Shown piece by piece: positions 53,707 through 64,000 of a DNA stretch of 64,000 nucleotides (within the stretch, counting starts at the first letter, position 1; the number at the start of each line of letters is the position of its first letter). Position numbers and translations under genes: made by a program. Location of the stretch: NCBI GenBank assembly GCA_013368315.1, contig JAACJM010000067.1:248001-312000 (forward strand), in the 5' to 3' direction. The notes beneath the pieces were generated by a model, which was not told the DNA's origin, did not search any database, and saw nothing but the letters and a program-made list of their open reading frames with translations. Source of the DNA: Tetrapyrgos nigripes. Its lineage: Eukaryota; Basidiomycota; Agaricomycetes; Agaricales; Campanellaceae.

Positions 53707-56700
53707 GTCGTAGACATGTTAGTCGAGTCGAGCCTGTCGCTCCTCGTTATCACTATCTAAGCGCTCGCCCCTTTGTGACAGCTCCTCTTTCAGGCTTATG
53801 TTGTGGTTCTTCCAGGGCCAGAGGCCCATTTTGTGCTTATGAGTTGAACAGGATAGGATAGTGTAGTTTAGTGTCTTTTGGACGTGTTCAACGCATCTTT
53901 TGGAGGTTTTTATATCAGGTTTACAGTGTATATTCCCTTAGCATGTCCAAATGTATCATTTTTATGCTATTACATGGCATTTAAGAGCTCATATATCAGG
54001 TTGACTTTGCCTCACCATAGCTCTGAGGCTTCTGTAGTGAAACAACGCTCACAACTTCAACCAGAGGCCAAAAATATACAAACAAAAGCACCTCCGGAGG
54101 AAGAACAATGGAGCTCCGGGCTTGGCCCGTGGCCCATCAAAGGGCTTGCCTTTTTGGACCGTGGGAACATCACGTGTTGAGGGCAAAAAGTGCCCAAGTC
54201 AGACCCTCTACTTAAAAGTATTGGGAATACAACATCTAATTCCTTCAAATCTTTGATATTCCTGATTCCCTCCGACCACGCCCTGCTCAAGATGATTCTA
54301 TTTGAATATGACTATGCGATGTTACAGATAAAGGGCAGCTACAGTAAAATACCTGGGGCGGACATTTTTGAGTGCATTTTTGGCAGGCGGCTGGGTGGCT
54401 GTGTGCTTAATAAGCCTCCAGCGGTTCTGCAGGCACCGCCCTCCATTCGTTACAGAGACATACCGAAAATCTCGCATCGCCCTGGTATGGAGAGTTTCTC
54501 CGTCCTCCGTTTGAAGTCCATCATGCAACATGCATCATTATCATACCAGCTGGCGCAGGATTCAAGGCTGTACATATCATGGCATATCATATCCCGGGCC
54601 CCAACATTAAAACGTTTTCAATGATGCAAGCCTTCTGAGAATGTGGCCGCGTACAGCTTAGCTTGCACCGGCAGTACTTACTAGTAGGTATGTATAGAGG
54701 CGCCTTGACAACTCAACCCCGCATCCAAATCGTTGCTTCCTATCATGATCATACCAACCAGTATCATGATGTATGCATGCTAGCATCCATGGAGCATGGC
54801 CAACGTTTTTTATTTATTTCAACATTCCAAACCTCTAGCGCTCGTCTAGCGCTGAAACGTACCTGCATATGGTTTGGAATGAAGCCAGTGACCGACATTA
54901 ACGTGTGAAGACTTGGACTCCACTAAGCACAAGCACCTCTACTGGTGAGTTCATCAAGAGTTAATAGTTCTGGCAGTAATTACCAAATATCGCTAGATTC
55001 TGATACCGGCTTTCGAATGCTCAAGCAGTGGAAGTAGTAGCTTTGGGCCCGACACCATCGTAATTGCACAGCAGCCTGAGAGACCGGTATGGCTATACCT
55101 TACTGGTACTTCCGAATCATTTATCAACGGCAACTCGAAGGCAGAATTCTGACCGGTTTGACTCACTTTGACTCGCCGCGATATTCGCTTTCAATAACAA
55201 CTACATACTTGGTAACTAGCGCTTTATTCTGGAGTTCCTGGGGTCCTGGGTCCTGCTACTAGCAATGGGTGCTGTCCGAGTCGGACGGTGCGGGTGCAAG
55301 TGTGCAGATATTGATTTGAGTTGGTACCTTAGGCTAGGTCTATTACTGGCTGTAATCGTCATCCAGGTGGAATTGGAGAGACTCAAGATCTTCAGGTAGT
55401 AATTGAGTAATCGTCAACTTGTGGCTTGACAGAAATAATTACTCCAGGTCCTCTCGAGCTCCAATTCTCCGTTCGAAATCGTCACGGTATAGCCTGTGTG
55501 TTGTACAAAAGTTCAAAATGCCTGTCTTAGCTCGGCGGTTTTACTTGGTAGATCCTAGGACTCCATTGGAGCGGGAGTCTAAGTAAGTAGTACTTGCGCT
55601 TTCAGCTAATTACACTCTATGCTCAATCTATGCTTTCACTTACGCTCTACCCCTGCCAGAGGCTCCAGCTTCTTCATGATGCATATAATGCATCATCTCC
55701 AATCCCATGCGAACCCGATATGCTTGTGCGGCGTACGTGTGAGTATGTGCGTTCCACTTTGCCTGCCTCTGCATACTTCTATTGTCTACGTCTATGTCAA
55801 CGGCAATCGTTTGCGGTCTACTTACCCGCGGCCGGTCTTCATCATCATAATCCTGATGGCGACTACTGAGCAGGAGATTTTTGACGCAGTTCTACTTCAT
55901 TCCCACCACTGACATTCTGAGAATGTCCTTGTCCTTGTCCTTGTTCTAGCGGCTGGGTACGAGAAGATTGATGTACTAAGTATCTCTGTGACTTTGGAGT
56001 CTATGCTTTTCTTTCTTTATTATTAGACGATAGGGTCTCCTTGAGACTCGTTTCCCGTCTCCTGCCGCCTTTGAATGAGTGCCTGGGACGAGTAAATATG
56101 TGGATAACGTCCCAGCGCAAGGTCCAAAACGCGAATCAATCTAATCATTAGTGACCGCGAGCCGTCTTTAGTACTTTCAACGCTTTGTAGTTGTACATAT
56201 GTACCAAATCAAAGAAATCAAAGAATACGTACGACAACGGGTGACGGCAATTAAGATATGCCATATCCTCACAATCTGGTAGTATACTCTGGGTAGTACG
56301 CAGTGTGGTAGTCTTTATTGGGTACTCGAAGATACGTACTTAACGGTACATACATATGTTGGTTTTGAACTTAACCCCGGACCCAGGTTAGCCGCAGTGG
56401 ATAAGACTCTGATCATCATTCATCGCAATCGGGAAAGTGAATTGAGAAGTGAATTGGGTAAGAGATAAGAAGGGGGGGGGGGCAAACGTCGGGTGGATAT
56501 GCAGGTAGCCTGAGGGAAGGATTGATCGGGCGGGCGGGGCGGGGGGTAGCCGGGGGACGGGAATATAATAATTATATACCCAGGGGAAGGAGCAGAACCA
56601 ACTGAATGCTATTTATGTTTTTGTTTTTGTTGCTACTGTGGGGTACATTCGATTGCAATTTCTTCATTCGACAGGTTTAATACCGTTTTCCCGGGAAATC

Positions 56701-57734
56701 CAACTACCAACTTGAACCGAGAGATGTTGGCTTAGGGCTATTTGTTAGGGACCGAGGGTACCGATATCGATGTCGAGTCACCGGTGTTGGACGTTGGACG
56801 TTGGGTCTTGCATGGGTCTTGGCGCTTGTTGGAATCACCACTGCGACACAGCGGCCCAAGTAAAAGTAAATAACAAACAAACGATCGCCCTACATACGTC
56901 GGTATCGAGTGGTCGGGTATTCAGCTTGAAGACTTCATGCCAGATATTAGGGGAGGTGGGGAAAGGCGGGGGAAAAGGTGAGACACGGAAAAAGTTGATC
57001 AACGGTGCTTGAGAAGTCGGGAGTCGGAGGCAGCCGAGGCGTAGTTTATTTTATTCCTATGTACGCAGCGCCACCGCGTCGGCGAGATAAAATTCTTTCA
57101 GAAGGAAAAGAAAGGATAGGAGGGCAGGAGGGCAGGAAGGGACATTGGAATGTAAGGCGGGAAAGGGTAGGAGGGTACCGGGATGTATACTTAGTTACTT
57201 ACTAGTTAGACAGTAGGCATGGAATGTTGTAATAAGCTCAAGATCGGACTCGGAGGTTTGGCAAAGTGTGGCACCGAATTTGATATGGAAAATACCGAGT
57301 GCAAGTGGTGGCAAAGAGCGGAGGGGGGAGATGGTAGGACACCGGATACCCTCGTCGAGGATCATCGATCATCTCCAGAGACTGAGGTTTAAGGCCTAAG
57401 GCTTAGGCTTAGTCCGTCGAACGTCACCTTTGTCATCGATTTACTAAGTGATTCAATATCGGTATCAATATCGACGACCTAAGCTCGGAGCATGAAGAGG
57501 AAAAAGACAAAAAAGAACAGATTAATAGACTATGTAAATCAAAGCAACTTGGCAGGAAATCAAAATAAAACACTAGTCAAGACTCAAGACTCATGAATGA
57601 CTGCTGCGAGTTCCGTGCCAAAAGACAATAAGCTTTAGATTTGAGATTTGTCATTCAAGACAAGCTAACGTTCAAGTTGAATGCTTGCTTGGATATGAAT
57701 GATGACGACGACGTAGGTCCTAAGTACATACATA

Positions 57735-58486
57735 TATCATATATGTAGCCACAAGCTTCGGGTCTGTGCGAGGGGGAGGGCTCAAGATCCGGATTATTTA
57801 ATGATGCTGTCGACGGGCCCGGGCTTTTCGAGGTCCTTTTGTTTTAAAATACTTTTTTGTTATTTATTATGTCCTACTTTAATCTCATTCATGTCAAAAG
57901 TCAAAATGGAACTCAGCGAACATGCCGGGGAGGGATGCAAATCAAAGATTCTCAGCCACAATCACAATTGCCATGCAGAGGAGCCCCTATTCGCGAACGC
58001 GTCCGGCGTTATAGTATTAGGACGTAGTGTAAGCGGGGTAAGTGGGCGATTACAAGGATACCTGGATTTGAAAACTCGAAGAGGAGGAGGAGTCCTTAAT
58101 TAGCTTTTGATTTGTGTGATCTGCATATACATCCCTCCACGCGTTCGAGCTCCATAATAAGCTCAAAGTCGGGGTAGTAAGGTTGGAGTACGTTTGTAAT
58201 TTAGAATTTATACCTTGAACGATTAAACCGAGTCGAGTCATGAATAAAAAATAAAACAGTACAGTCAGTCAGTCAGTCGTATTCAACTGAAGGCTGCAAC
58301 TTCAAGGTCCCAGGGACAGTGGAGCAGCAACGTTCCAGTGCGCATGTCTCAACTGGAAAGTGGTGCAAATACAGTTACTAGCGAGATATCCTAATACGAG
58401 GATCCCTCTCAGCCGTAACCATGTACATAATTCGTTCGTTTGCTGGTTTCCTACAGCTGAGTGCAGTGGCGCTAGGCGTATAAAAG
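57735..58486 (+). repeat. Upstream region of the cysteine-rich protein gene, copy 1
   Basis: Shares with 59055-59566, in the same order: a TAGCCACAAGC..CGG string, CCCCTATTCGCGAACGCGTC, CAAAGTCGGGGTAGTAAG, AACTGAAGG.TGCAA, CAGTGCGCATG.CTCA.CTGG, and a TATA box. Confidence 0.75.
58479..58486 (+). promoter_or_regulatory. TATA box
   Basis: TATAAAAG, 77 bases before the ATG of the cysteine-rich secreted protein gene; a plausible core promoter spacing for a fungal gene. Confidence 0.65.
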
Positions 58487-58562
58487 CAAGGTTGGCATCC
58501 GTGTGTTCCTCAGAACAAAACCCCACAACTTGAAACGATCCAAAGTCGATATCTACTACAAG

Positions 58563-58910
58563 ATGAAGCAAACCACCACATCTTCTTACATCTTCTTCGC
58601 CATCCTAATGGTTCTATTCCTGGGATTGAGCACCACCCAAGTCCACGCATGCGTCTCTGCAGATGAATGTGGTGGTGGAGCATGTTGTATCCCGCCTCGA
58701 GGTGGAGGGGGGAGTTGTGTTGATGCGAGTGTGTGTGTTGGGGTGAGTGTTTTAAAGTTGATTTCCCCTGCTACTTTTCCATTCCTGCTATGCTTCGAGT
58801 CTTATGGACAGGAGATACTGATATTGTAATTTTGTTCCTCGTAGGGAAAATGTAACAACGGCTTCCCAGAGGGACCTGGGAATTGTTGTTTACCTGGGCA
58901 GCAATGTTAG
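58563..58910 (+). CDS. Small secreted cysteine-rich protein, 81 residues, ten cysteines
   Basis: Two exons (58563-58742, 58845-58910) join in phase 0 across a 102-base intron (GTGAGT...CGTAG). Residues 1-29 are a clear signal peptide (MKQTTTSSYIFFAILMVLFL, ending STTQVHA). The mature part of about 52 residues has ten cysteines in the spacing C-x5-C-x4-CC-x9-C-x5-C-x4-C-x10-CC-x5-C, enough for five disulfide bonds, with many Gly and Pro. The pattern recalls knottin-like folds but I cannot assign a family. Such proteins in basidiomycetes act outside the cell as effectors, inhibitors or surface components; the role here is unknown. The TATA box at 58479 supports that it is a real gene. Confidence 0.75.
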
Positions 58911-60952
58911 ATGAGATGGAATTTACACTTGAGTGAACGAGATGATGTTGATGGATGATGGATGATGGCCAGTGGTACGTCGAAGTACAGAAGTGTACCA
59001 GTACTTGAAGAGGATGGGGTTATAAAGTACTTACAAGTTGTGTGTATCGATGAAAATGTGATGTGGATATCGTGCATATAGCCACAAGCCTCGGACTCGG
59101 TGAACACGCCAATACGCCGGGGGGAGGGGGGATGAAAATTAACCAGGGGGGGAATGGGGAAAGGGTAAGCTACAGTCGCGATTGCAATGAGTCGCAATTG
59201 CCATACGGAGCCGGAGAAGAAGAAGAAGAAGCCCCCCTATTCGCGAACGCGTCTGTCGTTACGTCGTTAGTACGTAGTACGTACGTGTGGCAAAGTTTAT
59301 TCAAAGTCGGGGTAGTAAGTAGGGTTGGAGACTTTAACGTCACGAACAAAACCAACTGAAGGTTGCAAGAACGTCGACACTGGCAGTGCGCATGCTCAGC
59401 TGGAAAGTGGAAAGTCGTTCATTTGCTGCGGCTGATTTCCTTTGACTTGCCTTTGACTCGAGAAGGAGATTCAGAAGGCAGAAGGTCCAGGTTAAGGCTA
59501 AGGCTGCAGCGCTCAGCGCTCAGCAGTGAGCGCAGTAATGCTAGTAATAGGTTAGGTGTATAAAAATTATAAAAGTTTTATGTACGAAGCAACGGTGGCA
59601 TCGGCCCTCTAAAGTTGATATTGTACAGACTATGACTTGTGAAAGTATGAATGGTTATTGGGGGGGAGTGATACGGTTGACTAGTGACTTTGTGTTGAAA
59701 CTTAGAAGTTGAAACTTGATTTGAGACTGAGGCTGGATGCGGATGTAGATGCGGATGTGGGGGACTTGGGGACTTGGGGGAGAGATGGGGAGATGAGAAA
59801 CTGAAAAGCACACAGTTGGAAGGAACAGTGGATGGAAATATTATCAAGTATTACGTATAAGACCATGTGGCGTTGGGTGGCACAACTCACGAATCGGAAT
59901 ATCGACAAAGTTGGCCTCGTCCAAGTCCTCGTCCAGGATTCATATGTATGAGTCCTCGTTTTTGACGGTCTGAGTCTGAAATAGTTGTTGCCCGCTTGCC
60001 CGCAACTTCAAGTGACGGTGTGTGTATTCTTGCATCACATATGAAGTACACGCGCTGACCTTGATTTCGACATATCAGTGCCAAAAAGTGAGTGATCATT
60101 ATGAGTGAACTATCAATTGCAAGTTGTTCTTCGAGTTATAAGCAAGTCTATGCATGTGTATGTATGTGGACGGTGGAATGCGGAAGTACTCAGTACGTTA
60201 GGTGCTATAGCCTTTACCCTTTCCCCCTTGCCCGACATTCTATACCCCCCTTCCTGTTAAGCACTATAGCCTATAAGCGATAGCTCCCCCTTTTCCCCTT
60301 TCCCACTTGCCGACATTATATACGGGCACGCAAGGATGAGTCGTGGATACAGAGTCTTGAGATCGATATTGAACGACGATCTTGGTATAGTATGTCGAGG
60401 AGTAAGTGCATATGGAGAGGTGTTGAGATGTGGAGGTGGCGGTAGTAGAGTTTAATAAGAACTTGAGGAGGATGTTGACGTTAATGTGGATACTGATAAG
60501 AAGAGCGCGCGCCTAGGGAGGGTTTCCAAATCAGCCAGAGTGGCAGTAAAAGCAGGATCCGTTGATTGTAATCTGAATTTCAACCCAGCGCTCGAGTGCC
60601 CAAGAATAGGCACAGGAACGCTGTCGAAGAAATGGCGACGATTAGATAGAGACGATGTCGGAGAAACATTGATCATGAGACAGTGATTTGCGGCCGTGAC
60701 ATGAGTAGGGAGTACAAGGAAGGCGACATACGCAGACATGTAGGTAGGTCTAGACCTAGATGCCCACACATACGCAGACTTCTGAACAAACGCGTTAGCT
60801 GAGGGACGAGTAACTTGGGATGGGGGCAATGAATCGGCCGCCCCGATCCGGCCGCAAAGAATAATTACTCTGTTCCGGAGTGACCGGGGTCCGCACATTT
60901 TTCGAAATTTAAAAAGTAGTGTGATCGGGATTGGTTGGTCTAGTTTTGCAGG
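58911..60952. other. Spacer with duplicated promoter and HMG-CoA reductase upstream region
   Basis: 59055-59566 repeats the upstream region of the cysteine-rich protein gene. Downstream of it no signal peptide or cysteine-rich exon can be read. Further right, TAAGCACTATAGCCTATAAG and TAGGTGCTATAGCCTTTACC near 60200-60280 form a short direct repeat with pyrimidine tracts. The last 150 bases are the HMG-CoA reductase promoter side, containing the GC-rich CGGCCGCCCCGATCCGGCCG at 60836-60855. Confidence 0.45.
59055..59566 (+). repeat. Upstream region of the cysteine-rich protein gene, copy 2, without a gene
   Basis: Ends in TATAAAAA (59559-59566), matching the position of the TATA box of copy 1, but the following 300 bases hold no equivalent coding exon. 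Confidence 0.7.
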
Positions 60953-63900
60953 ATGCGCGCCCTGTTCAAGCCATTCGCTATCCATGCAGCCTACTCTCCC
61001 ATCGAGACCATTGTTTTCTTCTCCATCGTTGGCACTCTAGCCTACTTCCACATCCTCAATGCCATCAAACACTCCAGCTTCTTCGCCAGCCAATACCCTA
61101 CCACTTTACGCCCTTCACACGTCTTTCTTTCCAACAACGAATGGGTATCCGTTAGAGACAACCTCTGGCATCACGTCAAATCAGGCAATGACGACTCTAT
61201 CCTTCCTGTTGTCCTACAGACCGTCGAATTCCAGCTAGATGCTCCAGAAGATGTCTCCTTTGGTATCCCCGAACTCGCCAACCCCGTCCTCGAACAGGTT
61301 TCGACTCTCTCCGACTCTCTCCCTTCTGCCCTCGGTCGTCCGTGCTACCGTCCCTTTGGCATAAACGACTCGTCCTCAGACTGTTTCACCGACACCTTTG
61401 TCACGCCAAGGTCTATCTACCAGTCTTTGGCGTTTCAGCCAACACCGCTTAGGGAGGATTTTACTACTGTCTTGCAGAGGCTGCTCGGGGCTGGATATGA
61501 AGTAGAGACCAGGCAGACAGAGACTATTGGCGACATGAAGAGCAGCAAATGGATCGCCTACGCTGCTAGGGCGCTGGTCGTACGATTTTGGGATTTGGCA
61601 AAGGTCGGTCCACTTTTTTTTTTTTTCTTTTTTCGATGACGTTCTAATTGTATTGCAGAAAACACCGTCCCTGGATATCCTCCTCATTCTCTCAGGATAT
61701 ATTCTTATGCACTCTACTTTTATCCTGCTATTCATTCGTTCACGGCAACTCGGTTCAAACTTTTGGCTTCCTTCCGCCATTCTATCCTCTTCCGTTCTCG
61801 CCGCTCTCCTCGCTTTCCCTATTGCCATGTTTTTGAGGATCCCGATAGACCCGGTCGCTCTCACCGAGGCACTGCCGTTTTTGGTCTGCACAGTCGGTTT
61901 TGATAAACCCATGAGATTGGCCAGGGGGGTGTTTGGTCATCCAGGCGTTTTGGGCCAACCTCGTTCCTCTCCGTCGGCGCTCAAGCCAGCCGGTGAAATC
62001 ATCCTAGAGGGCCTTTCCTCCACCTACACGCCTATTCTGCGCGACTATATCCTCGAGATTGCCGTTTTGGTCCTGGGAGCGAATTCCAGAGTAGGCGGTT
62101 TGAGAGAAGTCTGTGCAATTGCAGCACTGGTGCTGGGATTGGATTGTTTGTTGTTGTGCACGTACTTGAGTAGTATTTTGGGAGTTATGGTTGAGGTGAG
62201 TAGATTTCTTCTCAGTAGGGGGGAGATGACGCTGATTTTTTTGCAGGTCCGTAGGATTCAATCCGTCCGTGCCACTTCACGTTCGCGAGCCAGCTCGTTC
62301 TCGTCGTCGTCGTCGCCACCTTCTGCGTTGGTTGGCTCCCCCACTTCTCGCTCTCCGACCCCCTCCAACTCTTTCTCGTCGTTGAGCAACAAAATCTCCG
62401 CTATCCTCGGAGCCAAGGGCTCTTCACTCAAATCCAAGTCTTCTAAAACGAAACAAGAAAACCCCGTCGCCCGACTTAAACTCTTGCTCATCGCCAGCTT
62501 CCTTACTCTCCATGCTTTGAATTTGGTTGCACCCTTCTCTGGGCCTCACCCTAGTAGACAACACAGTGGAGTTTCGGTTGCCCCGACGAGAAAGGTCGAT
62601 GTCACGACCCCGGTCGTGCAGAGGGTCTTGGAGGCGTTGGCTGGCACGGAGGAGGTTGAGGCTGGGGAACAGAGAGATGGAGGTCTGGTAGTCAAGGTCA
62701 ATCCGACTGTGAGGGTGAAAGTGGTTCCCAGTTCAGCGTTACTTTCTTCGGTGATGCCTCAAACCTATGGATCGACAGGATTGTTCTCCTCGTTGACGGG
62801 TTCGGTTTCGCTAGACTCGGCTGCTTCCGATGTAGGCACCGACGCAGACGCACACGCTTCAGGCCTTGGAGATCTGCTCAATAGGTTCTTGAACCAGTGG
62901 ACTCTAGCTGTTGGTGATCCGTTATTGAGTAAATGGATCGTGGTGGTGTTGGCGTTGAGTATTAGTCTGAATGGGTATTTGTTGAGGGGGATTGCACAGG
63001 GTGTTGTTGGCTTGGGAGCACAGAATAATAGGAAGGTGACGAGGTTTGATGATGCCAAGGTGGAGGATGCCAAGGTGGAGGAGAAGAAGGTAGAGGAGAA
63101 GAAGGTGGAGGAAAAACAGGTTGTTCCGATTGTGAAAGCACCTGTTGTCCCGATTTTGGCGCCTGCTCCTCCCCCCGTGGTGAAAAAGGAGAAACCAACC
63201 TTTGTGGTCGGTTCAGCCACCCCCTCGACATCCAACTCGGAATCCAGCTCCCCCACCGAGATGTCTGCTGCTCCTAGACCCTTGAAGGAGTTGATTGAGA
63301 TATACGAAGCTACAACTCCCGCTAGGACCAAGCCCGAAGTGATGAAGCTCCTCAACGATGAAGAAGTGATTAGTCTCTCGCAGAATGGAAAAATTGCAGC
63401 GTATGCACTCGAAAAGGTTATGGGGAATACCCCTGAAGGGTTGGAGAGGGCGGTTAAGGTTAGGAGGTCGTTGATTTGTGAGTGTGTTTGATTAAACCAG
63501 TTGATTGTGGTACTGACTAGTTGTAGCCCGAGCCTCTCGTACCCAAACCCTCGAATTCTCCGATGTCCCCATGTCCAACTATGACTACTCCCGCGTCATT
63601 GGTGCCTGTTGTGAAAACGTCGTCGGCTATATCCCCCTTCCCCTCGGTATCGCCGGTCCCCTCAAAATCGACGGTCATCTCTTCCCCATCCCCATGGCCA
63701 CTGCCGAAGGTACCCTCGTTGCTTCTACCTCTCGTGGCTGCAAAGCTCTCAACGCTGGTGGAGGTGTGACTACCGTCCTAACCAACGACGCTATGACCCG
63801 TGGTCCTGCTATTGATTTCCCCAACATCGTTCAAGCTGCTCAAGCCAAAGCCTGGATCGATGGAGAGGAAGGTTATGGGATTCTCAAAGAAGCCTTTGAG

Positions 63901-64000
63901 AGCACATCTAGGTTTGCAAAGTTGCGAGGTCTCAAAACAGCGTTGGCAGGACGAACGATGTTTGTGAGGTTTGCTACTGCGACGGGTGATGCGATGGGGA
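60953..64000 (+). CDS. HMG-CoA reductase, ER membrane type (cut by window end)
   Basis: Makes mevalonate from HMG-CoA with NADPH, the committed step to sterols and other isoprenoids. Exons seen: 60953-61603, 61659-62195, 62247-63477 and 63527 onward to the edge. The N-terminus ([20 protein letters not shown]) leads into membrane helices with a sterol-sensing-type region ([20 protein letters not shown]). A Ser-rich linker and a charged Lys/Glu repeat ([15 protein letters not shown]) precede the catalytic domain. There, [20 protein letters not shown] holds the catalytic Glu and substrate loop, and [20 protein letters not shown] follows; the window ends in [10 protein letters not shown], the start of the cofactor-binding segment. 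The catalytic Lys, Asp and final His lie outside. No break is seen. Confidence 0.96.

Larger units (their letters stand above)
53707..58562. other. Gene-poor stretch
   Basis: Nearly 5 kb without a recognisable gene. Open frames such as 54190-54624 and 55594-55912 have no motifs. Low-complexity features: a run of G at 56473-56484, a second G-rich block near 56530-56555, and a TCAGTCAGTCAGTCG short tandem repeat near 58263. From about 57735 the DNA is similar to 59055-59566. Confidence 0.45.

Noticed and set aside
60836..60855. GC-rich palindromic string upstream of HMG-CoA reductase as a sterol regulatory element
   Set aside because: It does not match a sterol element sequence that I know; position alone is not enough.
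60452..60985. Minus-strand open frame of 177 codons before the HMG-CoA reductase start
   Set aside because: Its ATG lies inside the first reductase exon on the other strand, and it has no motif, no splice pattern and only a Ser-rich end; most likely chance in the 5' region.

Overview
The window looks like nuclear DNA of a filamentous basidiomycete, most likely an agaricomycete (mushroom-forming fungus). Genes are split by many introns of about 48-60 nt with GT-AG borders, some exons are only 14-25 nt, genes lie close together on both strands, and the families fit: a secreted copper radical oxidase of the glyoxal oxidase type, a GH76 enzyme, UbiA-type membrane terpene cyclase relatives, a four-helix MARVEL-like protein and a small cysteine-rich secreted protein. 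No bacterial signals (operons, Shine-Dalgarno sites, CRISPR) are present. Gene models were spliced by hand from the sequence; splice phases were checked to keep the frame.

Layout. 0.9-3.3 kb: glyoxal oxidase (minus). 5.1-10.8 kb: a complete Ty1/copia retrotransposon with 330-bp LTRs identical by eye and a GCTCA target duplication. 11.5-12.9 kb: a broken copy of the zinc transporter that is intact at 42.9-45.2 kb. 14.3-18.0 kb: MARVEL-like membrane protein and a protein tyrosine phosphatase, convergent. 20.2-22.7 kb: two tandem UbiA-type terpene cyclase relics, broken in different ways. 23.6-29.4 kb: a single-pass membrane protein, an NR2C2AP-like protein and a large-subunit catalase. 30.3-33.6 kb: a GH76 gene with a 314-bp MITE inside one intron and an inverted, apparently identical MITE 1.1 kb away. 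34.7-42.0 kb: an FN3-like/coiled-coil protein, two tandem GNAT acetyltransferase paralogues and ribosomal protein eL42. 42.9-54 kb: the zinc transporter, then an accessory stretch with a roughly 2-kb segment present twice (46.1-47.9 and 51.6-53.7 kb), an FHA-domain fragment and a kinase-like gene. 54-61 kb: gene-poor, with one 81-residue cysteine-rich secreted protein whose upstream region is duplicated. 61-64 kb: HMG-CoA reductase, cut by the window end.

How parts relate. The oxidase makes peroxide outside the cell and the catalase removes peroxide, but they are 24 kb apart and I see no cluster logic. HMG-CoA reductase and the UbiA relics both belong to isoprenoid metabolism, yet they are 38 kb apart and the relics are damaged. 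The most informative observations concern genome dynamics: one copy of the 2-kb duplicated segment has lost nearly all CpG sites by transition while the other keeps them, and the same degraded copy carries a 278-bp hairpin MITE of CACTG type whose empty site survives in the other copy. I did not find a clearly new multi-gene system.
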